Shown: positions 45,744 through 55,473 of the stretch, piece after piece
Numbering within the stretch: the first letter of the stretch is position 1
Layout: each line of letters starts with the position of its first letter
DNA from: Breznakiella homolactica
GTDB taxonomy: Bacteria; Spirochaetota; Spirochaetia; Treponematales; Breznakiellaceae
DNA: 64,000 bases
Direction: 5' to 3'
Assembly (NCBI RefSeq): GCF_016616095.2
Contig: NZ_CP067089.2
Coordinates: forward strand, 2,170,001-2,234,000
Translations under genes and position numbers: made by a program
Notes under the pieces: generated by a model
The model's input: only the letters and a program-made list of their open reading frames with translations
Told to the model about the DNA's origin: nothing
Databases searched by the model: none

Positions 45744-45948
45744 CAGGGCATCTGCATTATGACTTAATACTCAGCAAAGCTGCATGGAGATAACAGTCCG
45801 AGGGTCCTGCCTGAGGATACGGGTTCTGGCTCCTCGTCGGCCTGCGGCCTCGAAAGTCGCTCAGAACCCGTATCCTCAGGCACCCTGCGGTACCATCAAA
45901 ACACCATGCTGCAGTGCTGCTGCTCCAGGAAATAATGCAGATGCCCTG
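45744..45948 (+). repeat. Palindromic element 7a (type II flank, A core)
   Basis: Perfect 17-bp terminal inverted repeat CAGGGCATCTGCATTAT (45744-45760) / 45932-45948. Second arms AGCTGCATGG / CCATGCTGC (covarying with the AGAAGC/GCTTCT of other copies). Perfect 20-bp inner arms 45809-45828 and 45862-45881. It lies 10 nt behind the galU -35. Confidence 0.87.
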
Positions 45949-46091
45949 CCGTGGGAGGGGGTTGGGTATGGGAGGATTTTTCCGAGTATGGTATTGTGCC
46001 GGATGCCGGAGATTTTGAACATACCGGAACTATTCTCCGTTGCGAAGCCCTCCGCCCTAAGCATAGCTGAAGTGAGTGGCCGCCCTTTCAC

Positions 46092-46250
46092 TGGGCAGCA
46101 CAAAGCCGGAAAGCACCCGGCCATGATGGTAACGCCGGGTGTCATGTAAAAGGGATGATGAGCGGCTTTCGAGGCCGCAGGCCGACGCGCCGCCATCCTC
46201 CCTTTTACATGACAGGCCCCGCGGATCTAGTAAACCCGGGTGCTTTCCGG
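46092..46250 (-). repeat. Palindromic element 7b (type I flank, A core)
   Basis: GGCAGCACAAAGCCGGAAAG / CTTTCCGG outer part with GCACCCGG / CCGGGTGC, and inner 20-bp arms 46141-46160 and 46194-46213 (19 of 20). It ends 13 nt before the mnmE start codon; the outermost CTCCCCC is missing here. Confidence 0.82.
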
Positions 46251-46263
46251 GTATTGTTACAAC

Positions 46264-47733
46264 ATGGACCGGCCTGCCTACGGAAACAACGACCCCATCG
46301 CGGCGTACGCGACCCCCCTGGGCGAAAGCGCCCTGGCGGTGATACGGATCACCGGGGATTGTTCAATAGATTTATGCTCCCGGATATTTTCCAGACCCGC
46401 GAAACTGCAGGAAAGCCCCGGGAATACCCTGGTCCACGGATGGATAATCCGGGAAGACGGCGAACGGATCGATGAAGTCATGATCTCTGTTTTCCGGGCA
46501 CCCCGTTCGTACACCGGGGAGGAAGGGCTCGATATTTCCTGCCACGGGGGTATCGCCGCGGCAAAGGCGGTGATGCGGCGGCTCCGCACCGCCGGATTCC
46601 GGGACGCCCTTCCCGGGGAATTCAGCTTCCGGGCTTTTATGAACGGGAAACTCGATCTTACCCGGGCGGAATCGGTGATGGAGCTGGTGTCGGCCAAGAC
46701 CGACCTGTCCCGGCAGCACGCGGTCAGCCGGCTTTCCGGGGATCTGGAACGGGATATCCGGTCCGTCAAGGATCTGCTCGTAAAAACCCTGGCCGCGACG
46801 GAACTGTTTCTGGATTATTCCGAAGATGACGGTGTATCCATGATTGCCGGCGGCAGTCCTGATACGGGTTTTATTGAAGACGATGAAGCCGCCGGAAGAA
46901 TGCCGGAGCAGCAGGCGGCGGAAACCGCCCTGGAACGGCTCAAAGCCCTTTCAGCGTCTTATACTATGGAAACATTGTACCGTGACGGGGCACTGGTGGT
47001 TATCGCCGGCCCGCCCAACGCGGGAAAATCGAGCCTTTTCAACCGGCTGCTCAAGGAAGACCGTTCCATTGTAACGGATATTCCCGGCACAACCCGGGAC
47101 TGGATTGAGGCGTGGATTTCCGTTGAAGGCATACCCGTCAGGATTGTCGATACCGCGGGATTCCAGGAGTCCGAGGACCCGGTGGAACTCCTGGGCATAG
47201 AACGGAGCAGAAACCTCCTCGCGGAGGCGGATCTGATCCTGTATCTTATCGACGGGACCAGGGGCCTCACCGATGATGACCGGGATTTCTTCCGGAACAC
47301 TCCCGGGGGAGGCGAAAATTCGGACCCGCCGGAAACGGCGCCGGGAATCCTCCTGTGGAATAAAGCCGACCAAACCCCGCTCCCGGAGGGGCTGGCTGGA
47401 ACCGGGGCGGCCGCGGTCCTCGGGATCAGCGCGAAAACCGGAGACAATATCCAGGAGCTGAATTCCGCCATAGCCCGGCTGCTGGAATCGCGTTTCGGGG
47501 GAACCGGAGAAGCACCGGCGGCGGGAATAGCCACGGAACGGCAGAAGACCCTGGTGGACTCGGCGGCGGCCTCGGTGGCGGAAGCCCTGGAACTGGCCCG
47601 CGGCGAGGCACCCCTGGATATCATAGCCCCCATGCTCCGGGAAGCGGTAAACGCCCTGGGTGAAATTACCGGCGACGTTTCAACGGCGGATATTCTGGAA
47701 ACCATGTTCAGCCGTTTCTGCGTAGGAAAATAA
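46264..47733 (+). CDS. mnmE: tRNA modification GTPase MnmE
   Basis: With MnmG installs (carboxymethyl)aminomethyl groups on the wobble U34 of tRNAs. 489 residues from ATG 46264. N-terminal folate-binding domain ([19 protein letters not shown] and later [19 protein letters not shown]), GTPase domain with G1 [11 protein letters not shown] near residue 245, G3 DTAGFQ, G4 NKAD, and the C-terminal CVGK with the essential Cys. The start has no ribosome site and follows element 7b directly. mnmG begins 4 nt after the stop, the usual functional pair. Confidence 0.95.
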   Translation: MDRPAYGNNDPIAAYATPLGESALAVIRITGDCSIDLCSRIFSRPAKLQESPGNTLVHGWIIREDGERIDEVMISVFRAPRSYTGEEGLDISCHGGIAAAKAVMRRLRTAGFRDALPGEFSFRAFMNGKLDLTRAESVMELVSAKTDLSRQHAVSRLSGDLERDIRSVKDLLVKTLAATELFLDYSEDDGVSMIAGGSPDTGFIEDDEAAGRMPEQQAAETALERLKALSASYTMETLYRDGALVVIAGPPNAGKSSLFNRLLKEDRSIVTDIPGTTRDWIEAWISVEGIPVRIVDTAGFQESEDPVELLGIERSRNLLAEADLILYLIDGTRGLTDDDRDFFRNTPGGGENSDPPETAPGILLWNKADQTPLPEGLAGTGAAAVLGISAKTGDNIQELNSAIARLLESRFGGTGEAPAAGIATERQKTLVDSAAASVAEALELARGEAPLDIIAPMLREAVNALGEITGDVSTADILETMFSRFCVGK

Positions 47734-47737
47734 ACCG

Positions 47738-49606
47738 ATGGATTTCGATTGTATTGTTGTCGGCGGGGGGCACGCGGGAATTGAAGCGTCCCTTGCCTGC
47801 GCCCGTCTCGGATTTTCAACACTGCTGATTACCCAGAATCCCGACCGCATCGGGACCCTTTCCTGCAACCCCGCAATCGGAGGGCTCTCAAAGGGAAACC
47901 TGGTCCGCGAAGTCGATGCCCTGGGCGGGGAAATGGGAAAACTCATCGACGCAACCTTGATCCAATACCGGGTGCTCAACCGGTCACGGGGTCCGGCGGT
48001 ACAAGCCCCCCGGGCTCAGGCCGATAAGGCGGCGTACCAGGAAGCGGCCCGGAGGGCGGTTGAATCCCAGGAGCGGCTCCGGATCCGCATGGATACGGTA
48101 ACGGATCTCATTGTTTCCGGGGACGGAAAACGGGCGGAAGGAGTTCTTACCGCCCGGGGCCGCGCGATCGGCGGCAGGGCGGTTATTATCGCCGCCGGAA
48201 CTTTTATGGAAGGGAAAATTTTTATCGGGGAATACGACACCCCCGAAGGCCGGCTCGGCGAGGAGGCAGCCCTGGGGCTCGGAAAAAACCTCCGGAGCCG
48301 GGGCTTTCCCGCGGAGCGGCTTAAGACCGGGACGCCCGCCCGGATAGCGGGCAATTCAATTGATTACTCCCGGCTGGAACGCCAGGACGGTGAAGTACCG
48401 GCGCCCTTCTCCTTTGATACCGATCCCGGCTCCGTCCCTGACCGGCCGGCGGTACCCTGCTGGATAACCTATACCACCGCCGAAACCCACCGCATTATCC
48501 GGGAAAACATCCACCGTTCACCTTTGTACGGCGGTAAAATAATCGGAACCGGTCCCCGGTACTGCCCGTCCCTGGAGGACAAAGTCGTCCGGTTCCCGGA
48601 CCGGGACCGCCACCATATTTTCATTGAACCTGAAGGGCTGCATACCAACGAAATGTACCTCAACGGCGCGTCCAGCTCTCTGCCCGAGGATGTCCAGGAA
48701 GCCTTTATCCGGAGTATACCGGGCCTCGAAGAGGCGGTCATTGTACGCCCGGCCTACGCGGTGGAATACGACTATCTCGATCCCCTGGATCTCTACCCCA
48801 CCCTGGAATCGAAACGCTTGGAAGGCCTTTTTGTGGCGGGACAGACCAACGGAAGTTCGGGGTACGAAGAGGCGGCGGCCCAGGGACTTCTGGCGGGACT
48901 CAATGCCGGGATGAAGCTTTCCGGCCGGGAGCCCCTGGTTCTCGGAAGGGCCGAAGCGTATATCGGCGTCCTTATTGACGACCTTACCACCCTGGGAACA
49001 AAAGAACCCTACCGTATGTTTACCAGCAGGGCGGAGCACCGGCTTATGCTGCGGCACGATACCGCCGATACCCGGCTGACCCCCAAAGCGAGGGAACACG
49101 GCCTCGCCGATGACATCCGCTGGGAACGTTTTATGAAAAAAGCCCATGCCCTGGATGAAATCCAGGAACTGCTCCGGACGCGGAAGGTACCCGGACCGGC
49201 GGAACTGGAAAATACCGGGGCGGCGAAGGCGTTCCATTCCCATACCGGGGAAAGCCTGGAACGGAGCCTTACGGACACTAAGATAACCGTGGATGACGTT
49301 CTTTCTTTTGCGCCGGAACTGCGGAAGTATCCCGCCGAATGGCTCCTGCGCAGCAGCCTGGATATCAAATACGCGGGATACATCGAAAAAGAAAACCGCG
49401 CGGTGCTTCAGAACGCGAAGCTGGACGCGATCCGGCTCGATCCGGCCATTGATTACGCCGGGATGGCGGGACTTTCCGCAGAATCCCGGGAAAAACTTAT
49501 AATTGTACGTCCCCTCACGCTCGGACAGGCAGCCCGGATTCCCGGGGTACGGCAGAGCGACATAGCCCTCCTCATGGTATTAACAAAAAAGAATAAACAT
49601 GTTTAA
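47738..49606 (+). CDS. mnmG: tRNA modification FAD enzyme MnmG
   Basis: Partner of MnmE in wobble-uridine modification. 622 residues with the N-terminal FAD motif [13 protein letters not shown], the GidA signatures [14 protein letters not shown] and [12 protein letters not shown], catalytic-loop cysteine in SCNPA, and the C-terminal helical tRNA-binding domain ([15 protein letters not shown]). Length matches the long MnmG class (not the shorter TrmFO). Only 4 nt from mnmE, so co-transcribed and probably translationally coupled. Confidence 0.96.
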   Translation: MDFDCIVVGGGHAGIEASLACARLGFSTLLITQNPDRIGTLSCNPAIGGLSKGNLVREVDALGGEMGKLIDATLIQYRVLNRSRGPAVQAPRAQADKAAYQEAARRAVESQERLRIRMDTVTDLIVSGDGKRAEGVLTARGRAIGGRAVIIAAGTFMEGKIFIGEYDTPEGRLGEEAALGLGKNLRSRGFPAERLKTGTPARIAGNSIDYSRLERQDGEVPAPFSFDTDPGSVPDRPAVPCWITYTTAETHRIIRENIHRSPLYGGKIIGTGPRYCPSLEDKVVRFPDRDRHHIFIEPEGLHTNEMYLNGASSSLPEDVQEAFIRSIPGLEEAVIVRPAYAVEYDYLDPLDLYPTLESKRLEGLFVAGQTNGSSGYEEAAAQGLLAGLNAGMKLSGREPLVLGRAEAYIGVLIDDLTTLGTKEPYRMFTSRAEHRLMLRHDTADTRLTPKAREHGLADDIRWERFMKKAHALDEIQELLRTRKVPGPAELENTGAAKAFHSHTGESLERSLTDTKITVDDVLSFAPELRKYPAEWLLRSSLDIKYAGYIEKENRAVLQNAKLDAIRLDPAIDYAGMAGLSAESREKLIIVRPLTLGQAARIPGVRQSDIALLMVLTKKNKHV

Positions 49607-49697
49607 ATAATAGCGGTTATCTTCAAAATAATTTTTTTGGAGAAAATAGCTTTTGATATTTAAACATATTAAATTCAAACTCAAAATATGAAAGAAT

Positions 49698-49741
49698 CCA
49701 TTTAATTGACATTTTTTACTTTTTTACATATAATTAAATGG
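49698..49741 (+). promoter_or_regulatory. Consensus promoter framed by a perfect inverted repeat
   Basis: TTGACA (49706-49711), 17 nt, TATAAT (49729-49734): both hexamers match the sigma-70 consensus exactly. CCATTTAATT (49698-49707) and AATTAAATGG (49732-49741) form a perfect 10-bp inverted repeat overlapping both boxes, a plausible operator for the ROK repressor encoded 45 nt downstream. Confidence 0.7.
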
Positions 49742-49785
49742 TTTTGGTCTTAGTCAGTGGAAACCTCCAACAGAGGGTATAAAAT

Positions 49786-50928
49786 TTGAAAAAAAACAAT
49801 GTCGGTAACACAGATTTCCAGAAAATGGCAAACCAGGCTCTGATACTGGATTATCTGCGTAAAAAAGGTCCCAGATCCCGGGTCGATATCTCCAATGCTA
49901 TAGGTCTGCGGCAATCCACCGTGACGTACATAATTAACCGCCTGTCGGCGTTTAAAATAGTCGGGGAAGTGGATATAGAATATGAGCGCAATCCCCGGGG
50001 CCGCGCACCGGTGCCTATATGTATCAATAATTCCTACGGGCATATTCTCGGAATGGAACTGGGTCCCGATTCCTGCTATATGGTGGTTACCGATATTCAG
50101 GGTGCCATTGTTTTTAAGGAACGGATAAGCCTTTCCAAGGGTCCCAAATCATTCATAAAAAAAGCCGGAGCCTGCTATACCGCGTGTACCGCAAAAATTG
50201 CGTCAAAGGGTTTTAATATCCTGGCCGCGGGGTTTGCCGTTCCCGGAATCGTGGACAGGCAGGCGGGGATTATTAAAAATTCCCCGGCCCACGGGCTGAC
50301 GGAAGAACTCGATTTTACCGCCGGAATGTCGGGAATCGTCAAATATCCGTTTATTATTGAAAACGACGCGAACTGCGCAGCTCAGTCAATCCTGTGGGAA
50401 AAATCCGCGGGGGATTATGAAAATTCATTTATCTGCTTTTATATAAAGAACTACCCCGCCGCTGGCGCCGGCCGGTATCTGCCGGGCCTTTCGTTTTCGC
50501 TGGCCTTTAACGGTAAACTATACCGGGGAAAATCCGGAGAAGCGGGGAAATTTCTGGATACCGCCGCCGGACAGAACAGCAAAACCCGGATTTCCCAGGA
50601 TGATATCCGCCGGGCCTTTACAGAGGCCAAATCCCGGGAAGAGCTGCTGAACAGAATTTTCGACCGGTTCGGCGGTACCATATCCGCCCTGGATCTGGAT
50701 GAAGTTTATTTCGGCGGGGACAGTTTATTCGATGAACCGTGGCTTAACGATTACAGCAGCCGTCGGAAGGGACTCCAGGACGCGCCGGATATCAGGGTTA
50801 ACCCCCTCCGTCCCTTCGACGCAGCCTACGGAGCGTGCGCCGGGGTATTATCCGACATATACGCCATTCCCCAGGTAGGAAGCAAAGCGAATACCGACGG
50901 ATTAACCTGGGACAGCCTCCTGAGCTGA
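49786..50928 (+). CDS. ROK-family transcriptional regulator
   Basis: 380 residues from a TTG start (GAGGG upstream; the alternative ATG 49825 would remove 13 residues). N-terminal winged helix: ALILDYLRKKGPRSRVDISNAIGL followed by the recognition helix RQSTVTYIINRL. The ROK domain is degenerate: the nucleotide loop reads GMELGPDSCYMVV instead of G-x-D-x-G-x-T, and the His/Cys zinc site is replaced by YIKNYPAAGAG, so sugar-kinase activity is unlikely. A NagC/XylR-like repressor sensing a sugar is inferred. It has its own consensus promoter with an inverted repeat, suggesting autoregulation. No sugar genes adjoin. Confidence 0.85.
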   Translation: MKKNNVGNTDFQKMANQALILDYLRKKGPRSRVDISNAIGLRQSTVTYIINRLSAFKIVGEVDIEYERNPRGRAPVPICINNSYGHILGMELGPDSCYMVVTDIQGAIVFKERISLSKGPKSFIKKAGACYTACTAKIASKGFNILAAGFAVPGIVDRQAGIIKNSPAHGLTEELDFTAGMSGIVKYPFIIENDANCAAQSILWEKSAGDYENSFICFYIKNYPAAGAGRYLPGLSFSLAFNGKLYRGKSGEAGKFLDTAAGQNSKTRISQDDIRRAFTEAKSREELLNRIFDRFGGTISALDLDEVYFGGDSLFDEPWLNDYSSRRKGLQDAPDIRVNPLRPFDAAYGACAGVLSDIYAIPQVGSKANTDGLTWDSLLS

Positions 50929-50966
50929 AACCCCGTTTTCCAGAGTACGGGAAAAAAGAAGCGTTT

Positions 50967-51311
50967 TCATCCCGGGGGCCAGTCCATCTGCCTGCCTGCG
51001 AGTACGTGCAGATGGAGATGGTCCACGGTTTGGCCGCCGTCGGATTTGCAGTTAATCACAAACCGCGCTCCTTTTTCGGCGCAGCCGAGTTCCGAAGCAA
51101 GTTCCTGGGCTTTATGCAGTAAGGTTCCCGCCAGAGGTATATCCTCCGCTCCGAGTTCCATAAGATTAGCGATGTGACGTTTCGGGATTACAAGAAAATG
51201 GACCGGCGCCTGGGGATTCGCATCGTGGAACGCCAGAATACTGTCGTCTTCATAAATCTTTTTGCTGGGAATTTCTCCGCCCGCTATTTTACAGAAAATA
51301 CAGTCCTTCAT
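50967..51311 (-). CDS. HIT-family nucleotide hydrolase (HinT-like)
   Basis: 114 residues from ATG 51311 (an open frame 18 nt longer has no better signal). HinT layout: DCIFCKIAGGEIPSKKIYED at the start, CxxC-like CIFC, FLVIPKRHI in the middle and the histidine triad HLHLHVLAG near the end. Members hydrolyse purine-nucleoside phosphoramidates. Convergent with the ROK gene. The nearby perfect hairpin at 51348-51371 belongs to the leftward reductase unit upstream. Confidence 0.9.
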   Translation of the reverse strand: MKDCIFCKIAGGEIPSKKIYEDDSILAFHDANPQAPVHFLVIPKRHIANLMELGAEDIPLAGTLLHKAQELASELGCAEKGARFVINCKSDGGQTVDHLHLHVLAGRQMDWPPG

Positions 51312-51342
51312 GGGAACCGAGCATACCACAGCTCCGGTAAAT

Positions 51343-51416
51343 GAAAAAGCCCCCGCGTTCCCGCGGGGGCTATTAACATGCGGGATACCGCGGGGCTTCC
51401 GCCCCGGGGGTATCCG
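51343..51416 (-). terminator. Double terminator hairpin after FAD reductase gene
   Basis: Minus strand: first hairpin CGGATACC...GGTATCCCG (51416-51381), then a perfect AGCCCCCGCG / CGCGGGGGCT stem (51371-51348) followed by TTTTT. It lies 10 nt beyond the reductase stop and overlaps the upstream region of the HIT gene. Confidence 0.85.
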
Positions 51417-51425
51417 TTATTGTGA

Positions 51426-52868
51426 TCAGAGGCCTTTGGCTGCGCTGTTTCCTGCGATACGGCCGAAGGTGACAATATCCGCCAGAGCGTTGCCGCCGAG
51501 CCGGTTGCCGCCGTGGACACCGCCGGTTACCTCACCCGCCGCGTAGAAACCGGGGATGGGTTTTCCAGCGGTGGATATAACCCGGGTCTCGGTATCGATT
51601 TTGACGCCGCCCATGGTGTGGTGCACCGCGGGAAGAACTTCAATCGCGTAATACGGAGCGGTTGAAAGCGCCCGGGGCAGGTCCGACCGGCCGAACTGGC
51701 TGTCGTTCTTGGAAGCCACCGCCTGGTTGTAGGTGTTCAGGGTGGCGGTCAGGGTCACGGGATCCGCGTTGATAGCCGCCGCCAGCGCTTCCGGGGTCGC
51801 GCCTTCGATAACGGCACCGAGTTTTACGTAATCCTCAATAGCCTTGAGGCTCTTCCGCACCGAATCGTCAAACACGAGGTAGGCGCTCTTGCCGTCCTGG
51901 TCCAGGATTGCCGCGGAAACCACGTCCCGGGTCTTAAGCTCATCGATAAAGCGGGAACCTTTCTTGTTTACCAGAATGGCTCCGTTGCCCCGGACCGCTT
52001 CGGTGATCATTTCCTTATCCGGAGCGTAGGTAGGATGGGTCTGGATTTCGGCCATATCCACCAGGGCAGCGCCGATTTTTTCCGCCATTACAATACCGTC
52101 ACCGGTCGCGCCGGGCTGGTTGGTGGTGGCGAATCCCCTGAGTGAAGGAACCAGGGAAGCGGCCATTTCGTTGTTGGCACCGAAACCGCCGGTGGCCAGG
52201 ACCACGGCTTTTCCGTTGACCTGGTAGTTCTTGCCGTTGGAAGCGGTAACGGAGACGCCGGTTACGGCGCCATTTTTTACGATAAGGTCGGTGACTTCGG
52301 TCCGTTTATAGACGGAAATTCCCAGTACTTTTTCCACCTCATTATCCAGGGTGGAGGCAATCTCCGGTCCTACCTTCGCGCCGCCGGTGGGGCGGTGAGC
52401 CCGGTTTACCGACGCGCCCGCGAGGCGGCCCACATCGCTGAGATCGGCGCCCATCTTGGTCAGCCAGTCAATGGATGAAGCGGATTTCTCCGCAAGAACC
52501 CTGACCAGGGCGGGATCGTTCTTTTCGTATCCGCCTTTCATGGTATCGGCGTAAAAAAGATCCGGACTGTCAGTGATACCGGCCTTTGCCTGGAAGGAAG
52601 TCCCTGCGGCATTGATTCCGCCGGTGGCCCTGAGGGTATTGCCCCCTACCATGGCCATTTTTTCAAAAACCACCACGCTGGCGCCTGCCTGTTTCGCTGA
52701 GACAGCGGCGGATAATCCCGCGCCGCCGGCGCCGATTATGATAACATCATACTCCGAGGCGAACCCGGAATCCCCGCGCGGAGTTCCCCCCGCGCAGGAA
52801 ACGAGCACCATGCCCAATATTGCAGCGGCTGCTATCGACACTGCAATAATTCTGCTTAGATTTTTCAT
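51426..52868 (-). CDS. FAD-binding reductase lipoprotein, fumarate/urocanate-reductase-like
   Basis: 480 residues. Lipobox VLVSC near residue 25. Then a flavoprotein of the FAD_binding_2 family: DVIIIGAGGAGLSAAVSAKQ near residue 40, FEKMAMVGGNTLRATGGINAA, VLATGGFGAN, and the C-terminal HHTMGGVKID and GEVTGGVHGGNRLGGNAL, as in soluble fumarate reductases of the FccA/UrdA type. The active-site pattern suggests reduction of an unsaturated carboxylate on the outer face of a membrane. It lacks the FMN-binding domain fused in UrdA-like enzymes, but the gene immediately upstream encodes one as a separate lipoprotein. The substrate is not determinable here. Confidence 0.88.
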   Translation of the reverse strand: MKNLSRIIAVSIAAAAILGMVLVSCAGGTPRGDSGFASEYDVIIIGAGGAGLSAAVSAKQAGASVVVFEKMAMVGGNTLRATGGINAAGTSFQAKAGITDSPDLFYADTMKGGYEKNDPALVRVLAEKSASSIDWLTKMGADLSDVGRLAGASVNRAHRPTGGAKVGPEIASTLDNEVEKVLGISVYKRTEVTDLIVKNGAVTGVSVTASNGKNYQVNGKAVVLATGGFGANNEMAASLVPSLRGFATTNQPGATGDGIVMAEKIGAALVDMAEIQTHPTYAPDKEMITEAVRGNGAILVNKKGSRFIDELKTRDVVSAAILDQDGKSAYLVFDDSVRKSLKAIEDYVKLGAVIEGATPEALAAAINADPVTLTATLNTYNQAVASKNDSQFGRSDLPRALSTAPYYAIEVLPAVHHTMGGVKIDTETRVISTAGKPIPGFYAAGEVTGGVHGGNRLGGNALADIVTFGRIAGNSAAKGL

Positions 52869-52949
52869 AAATACTCCATAAATTAATTAAAGAAATTTTC
52901 TTAAAAAAGATACTCTGCTGCCGGAATGGTTTGGTTTCCGCGGACCTTC

Positions 52950-53306
52950 TTAAAGCCGGGCTTTGGAAAGGGCGTTTTCAACAGCCGCAAGGAAACCCCT
53001 GCTGGAACCGGTGGCTCCGGCAACGGTATCAACATTTGTTGAATTCGCGTCAATTACCGCGGGGGTAAGATCCTCAAACGCCACGGTTCCGATCCCCGGT
53101 GTATCTCCGTGGGAGACAATTTCGACACCGGTAATGGCAGCAGCCGTAACGGTCACCGAAACCCGGATATCCCCATGGTAACCTTCTCCGACCCCTTCAT
53201 ACGAACCGGGGTTGTAAATTGCCGCAGCTGAACTTCCGCTGCTGGCGCATGCGGAAAGGGCCGCCACAAGCACCGCGGCAGCCAATACTACTGAAATACG
53301 TTTCAT
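52950..53306 (-). CDS. FMN-binding domain lipoprotein
   Basis: 118 residues from ATG 53306 with a GGAGGAATC ribosome site. Lipoprotein signal ending ALSAC. The rest is one FMN_bind domain: YEGVGEGYHGDIRVSVTV start and VDTVAGATGSSRGFL, whose Thr in GAT is the residue flavinylated by ApbE-type transferases in NqrC/RnfG relatives. Electron carrier probably feeding the FAD lipoprotein encoded 81 nt downstream. No ApbE gene is in the window. Confidence 0.88.
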   Translation of the reverse strand: MKRISVVLAAAVLVAALSACASSGSSAAAIYNPGSYEGVGEGYHGDIRVSVTVTAAAITGVEIVSHGDTPGIGTVAFEDLTPAVIDANSTNVDTVAGATGSSRGFLAAVENALSKARL

Positions 53307-53432
53307 GATTCCTCCAGAAAATAATAAAAAAATTATCGATTTAAATGTTCTATTTTTCGTAAGGAATGTCAAGGGATGCGGGGTATATGGTGAAAAAATA
53401 CATCCTTTTCCTCAAAACATCCCCACTATTGA

Positions 53433-53840
53433 TCAGTCCTTCCGCTGTTTTTCGCCGGTTTTTTTCATGAATTTTTCAGTTTCCACAATAAACCGCTCAT
53501 GCCGGCCTTCCCCGATTTTTCCGGCTTCGTCAGAAGCTTCCACGGCAAAAACAAGGCGGCGGCCGTCAATTTCGGTAAGTTCCGCCGCAGCGGTAACCCG
53601 CATCCCCAGCGGGGTCGCCGAAAGATGCCGGATTTCCAGAACCGTTCCCACGGTGGTGTATCCGTCGGGGAGCAGCCCTTCCAAAGCCGCGACGGAGGCT
53701 CCTTCGATGAGGGCTACCATCGCCGGGGTTGCATACACATCCAGGCTTCCGCTGCCCATGGCCGATGCGGTGCTGGACTTTTCCGCGGCGGCCGCTTTCC
53801 CGCCCCGGATCCCGGGTTTTATCCGTTCATTCCAATCCAT
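53433..53840 (-). CDS. Hot-dog thioesterase, FlK-like
   Basis: 135 residues with AGGAGGAATA before ATG 53840. The hot-dog fold is suggested by GSGSLDVYATPAMVALIEGAS (central helix) and TTVGTVLEIRHLSATPLGMRV, the pattern of the fluoroacetyl-CoA thioesterase-like group, which uses Thr/Glu/His; here Thr (YATPA) and Glu (IEGAS) are visible. Likely hydrolyses small acyl-CoA. Divergent from the antiporter gene with about 110 nt between. Confidence 0.82.
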   Translation of the reverse strand: MDWNERIKPGIRGGKAAAAEKSSTASAMGSGSLDVYATPAMVALIEGASVAALEGLLPDGYTTVGTVLEIRHLSATPLGMRVTAAAELTEIDGRRLVFAVEASDEAGKIGEGRHERFIVETEKFMKKTGEKQRKD

Positions 53841-53952
53841 TATTCCTCCTGTATATAATCTTTCGGAAAAGAGTATTATTCACCTCATTTTTGACTTATT
53901 CATATATATATACAACACTATTATAAGAAATAAACACTCAAAGGGGTACGCC

Positions 53953-55419
53953 TTGCTTTTACTTATTGCCTTGATTCTGATTTTCCTTGTTTTAGGGGCA
54001 GCTCTGTTCCGGCGGTTCAATATACCGCTTATTATCCTTGCCCTTTCCCTGGGGATTATTTTCGGAAAAGACGTTACGGGGCTTATCTTTTTCGATAACG
54101 CCAAGCTGACCCAGCAGGTCGCGGACATCGCGCTGGTTTTCATACTGTTTGCCGGCGGCTACGGAATCCGGCGGGATGATTTCAAACCCATTATCCTTCC
54201 GACTACCCTGCTGGCGACTGTCGGGGTTCTCATAACCATGGCAGTTACCGCGGCGGTCTTTTACTTTGTCAGCGGCTGGACGCTGATACGGGCCGTTCTG
54301 GTTTCAGCGGTGATTTCATCCACCGATGCCGCGGCGGTATTCTCGATTCTCCGTACCCGCTCCATTCAGAAGAAAGTCTCCTCCATCACCGAAATTGAAT
54401 CCGCCGCCAACGACCCGATGGCGGTTATTTCCACCACCCTGATAATCCAGATTGCCGCCGGCAGCGGCAGTTTTTCCGCCGGATCGGTTGGTCTTTTTGC
54501 ATGGCAGCTCATCGGAGGCGTCGCGGTCGGTATCGCCATCGGCTGGGCCGGAATTTTCCTTTTCAAAAAACTCAAGGATATTGACGCGGGGTATTATTAT
54601 ATTTTTCTCATTGCTCTCATACTGGCAAGCTACAGCATAGCGGGACTGGTGCGGGTCAGCGGCATGCTCTCGGCGTTCTTTGCGGGATTCATGCTGGGAA
54701 ACAACAAGCTGCCCTTTAAAACCAGCATCAGTTCGTTCATATCCGCGCTTTCCTTTATTGCGAATACCGGACTCTTTATACTTCTGGGGCTGCTGGTATC
54801 GCCCCGGGCATTGCGGGATATCTGGCCCCTGGGAATCGCCATGTTCCTTATCCTGAGTTTTGTGGCCCGTCCCGCGGCGGTGTTCCTCTGTACCCTTTTC
54901 CAGAAATTCACCCTGAAGGAACAGGCCTTTCTGAGCTGGAGCGGCATCCGCGGATCGGTCCCGATCGTTCTGGCCACCTATCCCCTGGCCGCGGGCCTCG
55001 ACCCGGATAATAAAATTTTCAATATTGTTTTTCTGGCGGTTACACTTTCGGTAATTTTCCAGGGAACCACCATCGGGAAATTCGCGGATATCCTCAAGCT
55101 CAGCACCAAAGAACGGCCGAAATCAAAACACAAAATGGAACTGGTTACCATTATTGATACGTCTTACGATCTTATCGAGGTTTTTATCGACCCCGATGTG
55201 TACTGCGGTTCCTGCCCCGTGGAAGATCTCGAGCTTCCCTCGGACAGTACCATTACCATGATAACCCGGAATAATAAGATCATTGCGCCCCGGGGAGGAG
55301 CCAAGCTTGAACCCGGCGACATCGTGACCCTGCTGGTGGATGAACGGAAGATAGATGAAATCACCCAGCATATTTTCGATAAATTCAGTGATCTGGTATG
55401 TGATCCGCCTTCGAAATAA
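53953..55419 (+). CDS. Cation/proton antiporter with C-terminal TrkA-C domain
   Basis: 488 residues from TTG 53953, chosen because AAAGGGG lies 7 nt upstream and the membrane protein starts there; the frame is open 216 codons earlier through sequence antisense to the thioesterase gene. About twelve helices of the CPA family, with SSTDAAAVFSIL and SAANDPMAV, the aspartates expected for ion exchange, and FVARPAAVFL. The C-terminal 90 residues form a RCK-C/TrkA-C domain (VEDLELPSDSTITMI ... LEPGDIVTLLV), as in NhaP2/CvrA K+/H+ antiporters. It likely exports K+ or Na+ and is regulated through the cytoplasmic domain. Confidence 0.88.
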   Translation: MLLLIALILIFLVLGAALFRRFNIPLIILALSLGIIFGKDVTGLIFFDNAKLTQQVADIALVFILFAGGYGIRRDDFKPIILPTTLLATVGVLITMAVTAAVFYFVSGWTLIRAVLVSAVISSTDAAAVFSILRTRSIQKKVSSITEIESAANDPMAVISTTLIIQIAAGSGSFSAGSVGLFAWQLIGGVAVGIAIGWAGIFLFKKLKDIDAGYYYIFLIALILASYSIAGLVRVSGMLSAFFAGFMLGNNKLPFKTSISSFISALSFIANTGLFILLGLLVSPRALRDIWPLGIAMFLILSFVARPAAVFLCTLFQKFTLKEQAFLSWSGIRGSVPIVLATYPLAAGLDPDNKIFNIVFLAVTLSVIFQGTTIGKFADILKLSTKERPKSKHKMELVTIIDTSYDLIEVFIDPDVYCGSCPVEDLELPSDSTITMITRNNKIIAPRGGAKLEPGDIVTLLVDERKIDEITQHIFDKFSDLVCDPPSK

Positions 55420-55473
55420 TACGGCCGGGGCGGGATAGCGGAAGCAGCGGCAGCGGGTGTACAATAGCCGGAC

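Noticed and set aside
53305-53952. N-terminal 216-codon extension of the antiporter frame
   Set aside because: It translates sequence antisense to the thioesterase gene; a TTG with a proper AAAGGGG site begins the membrane protein.
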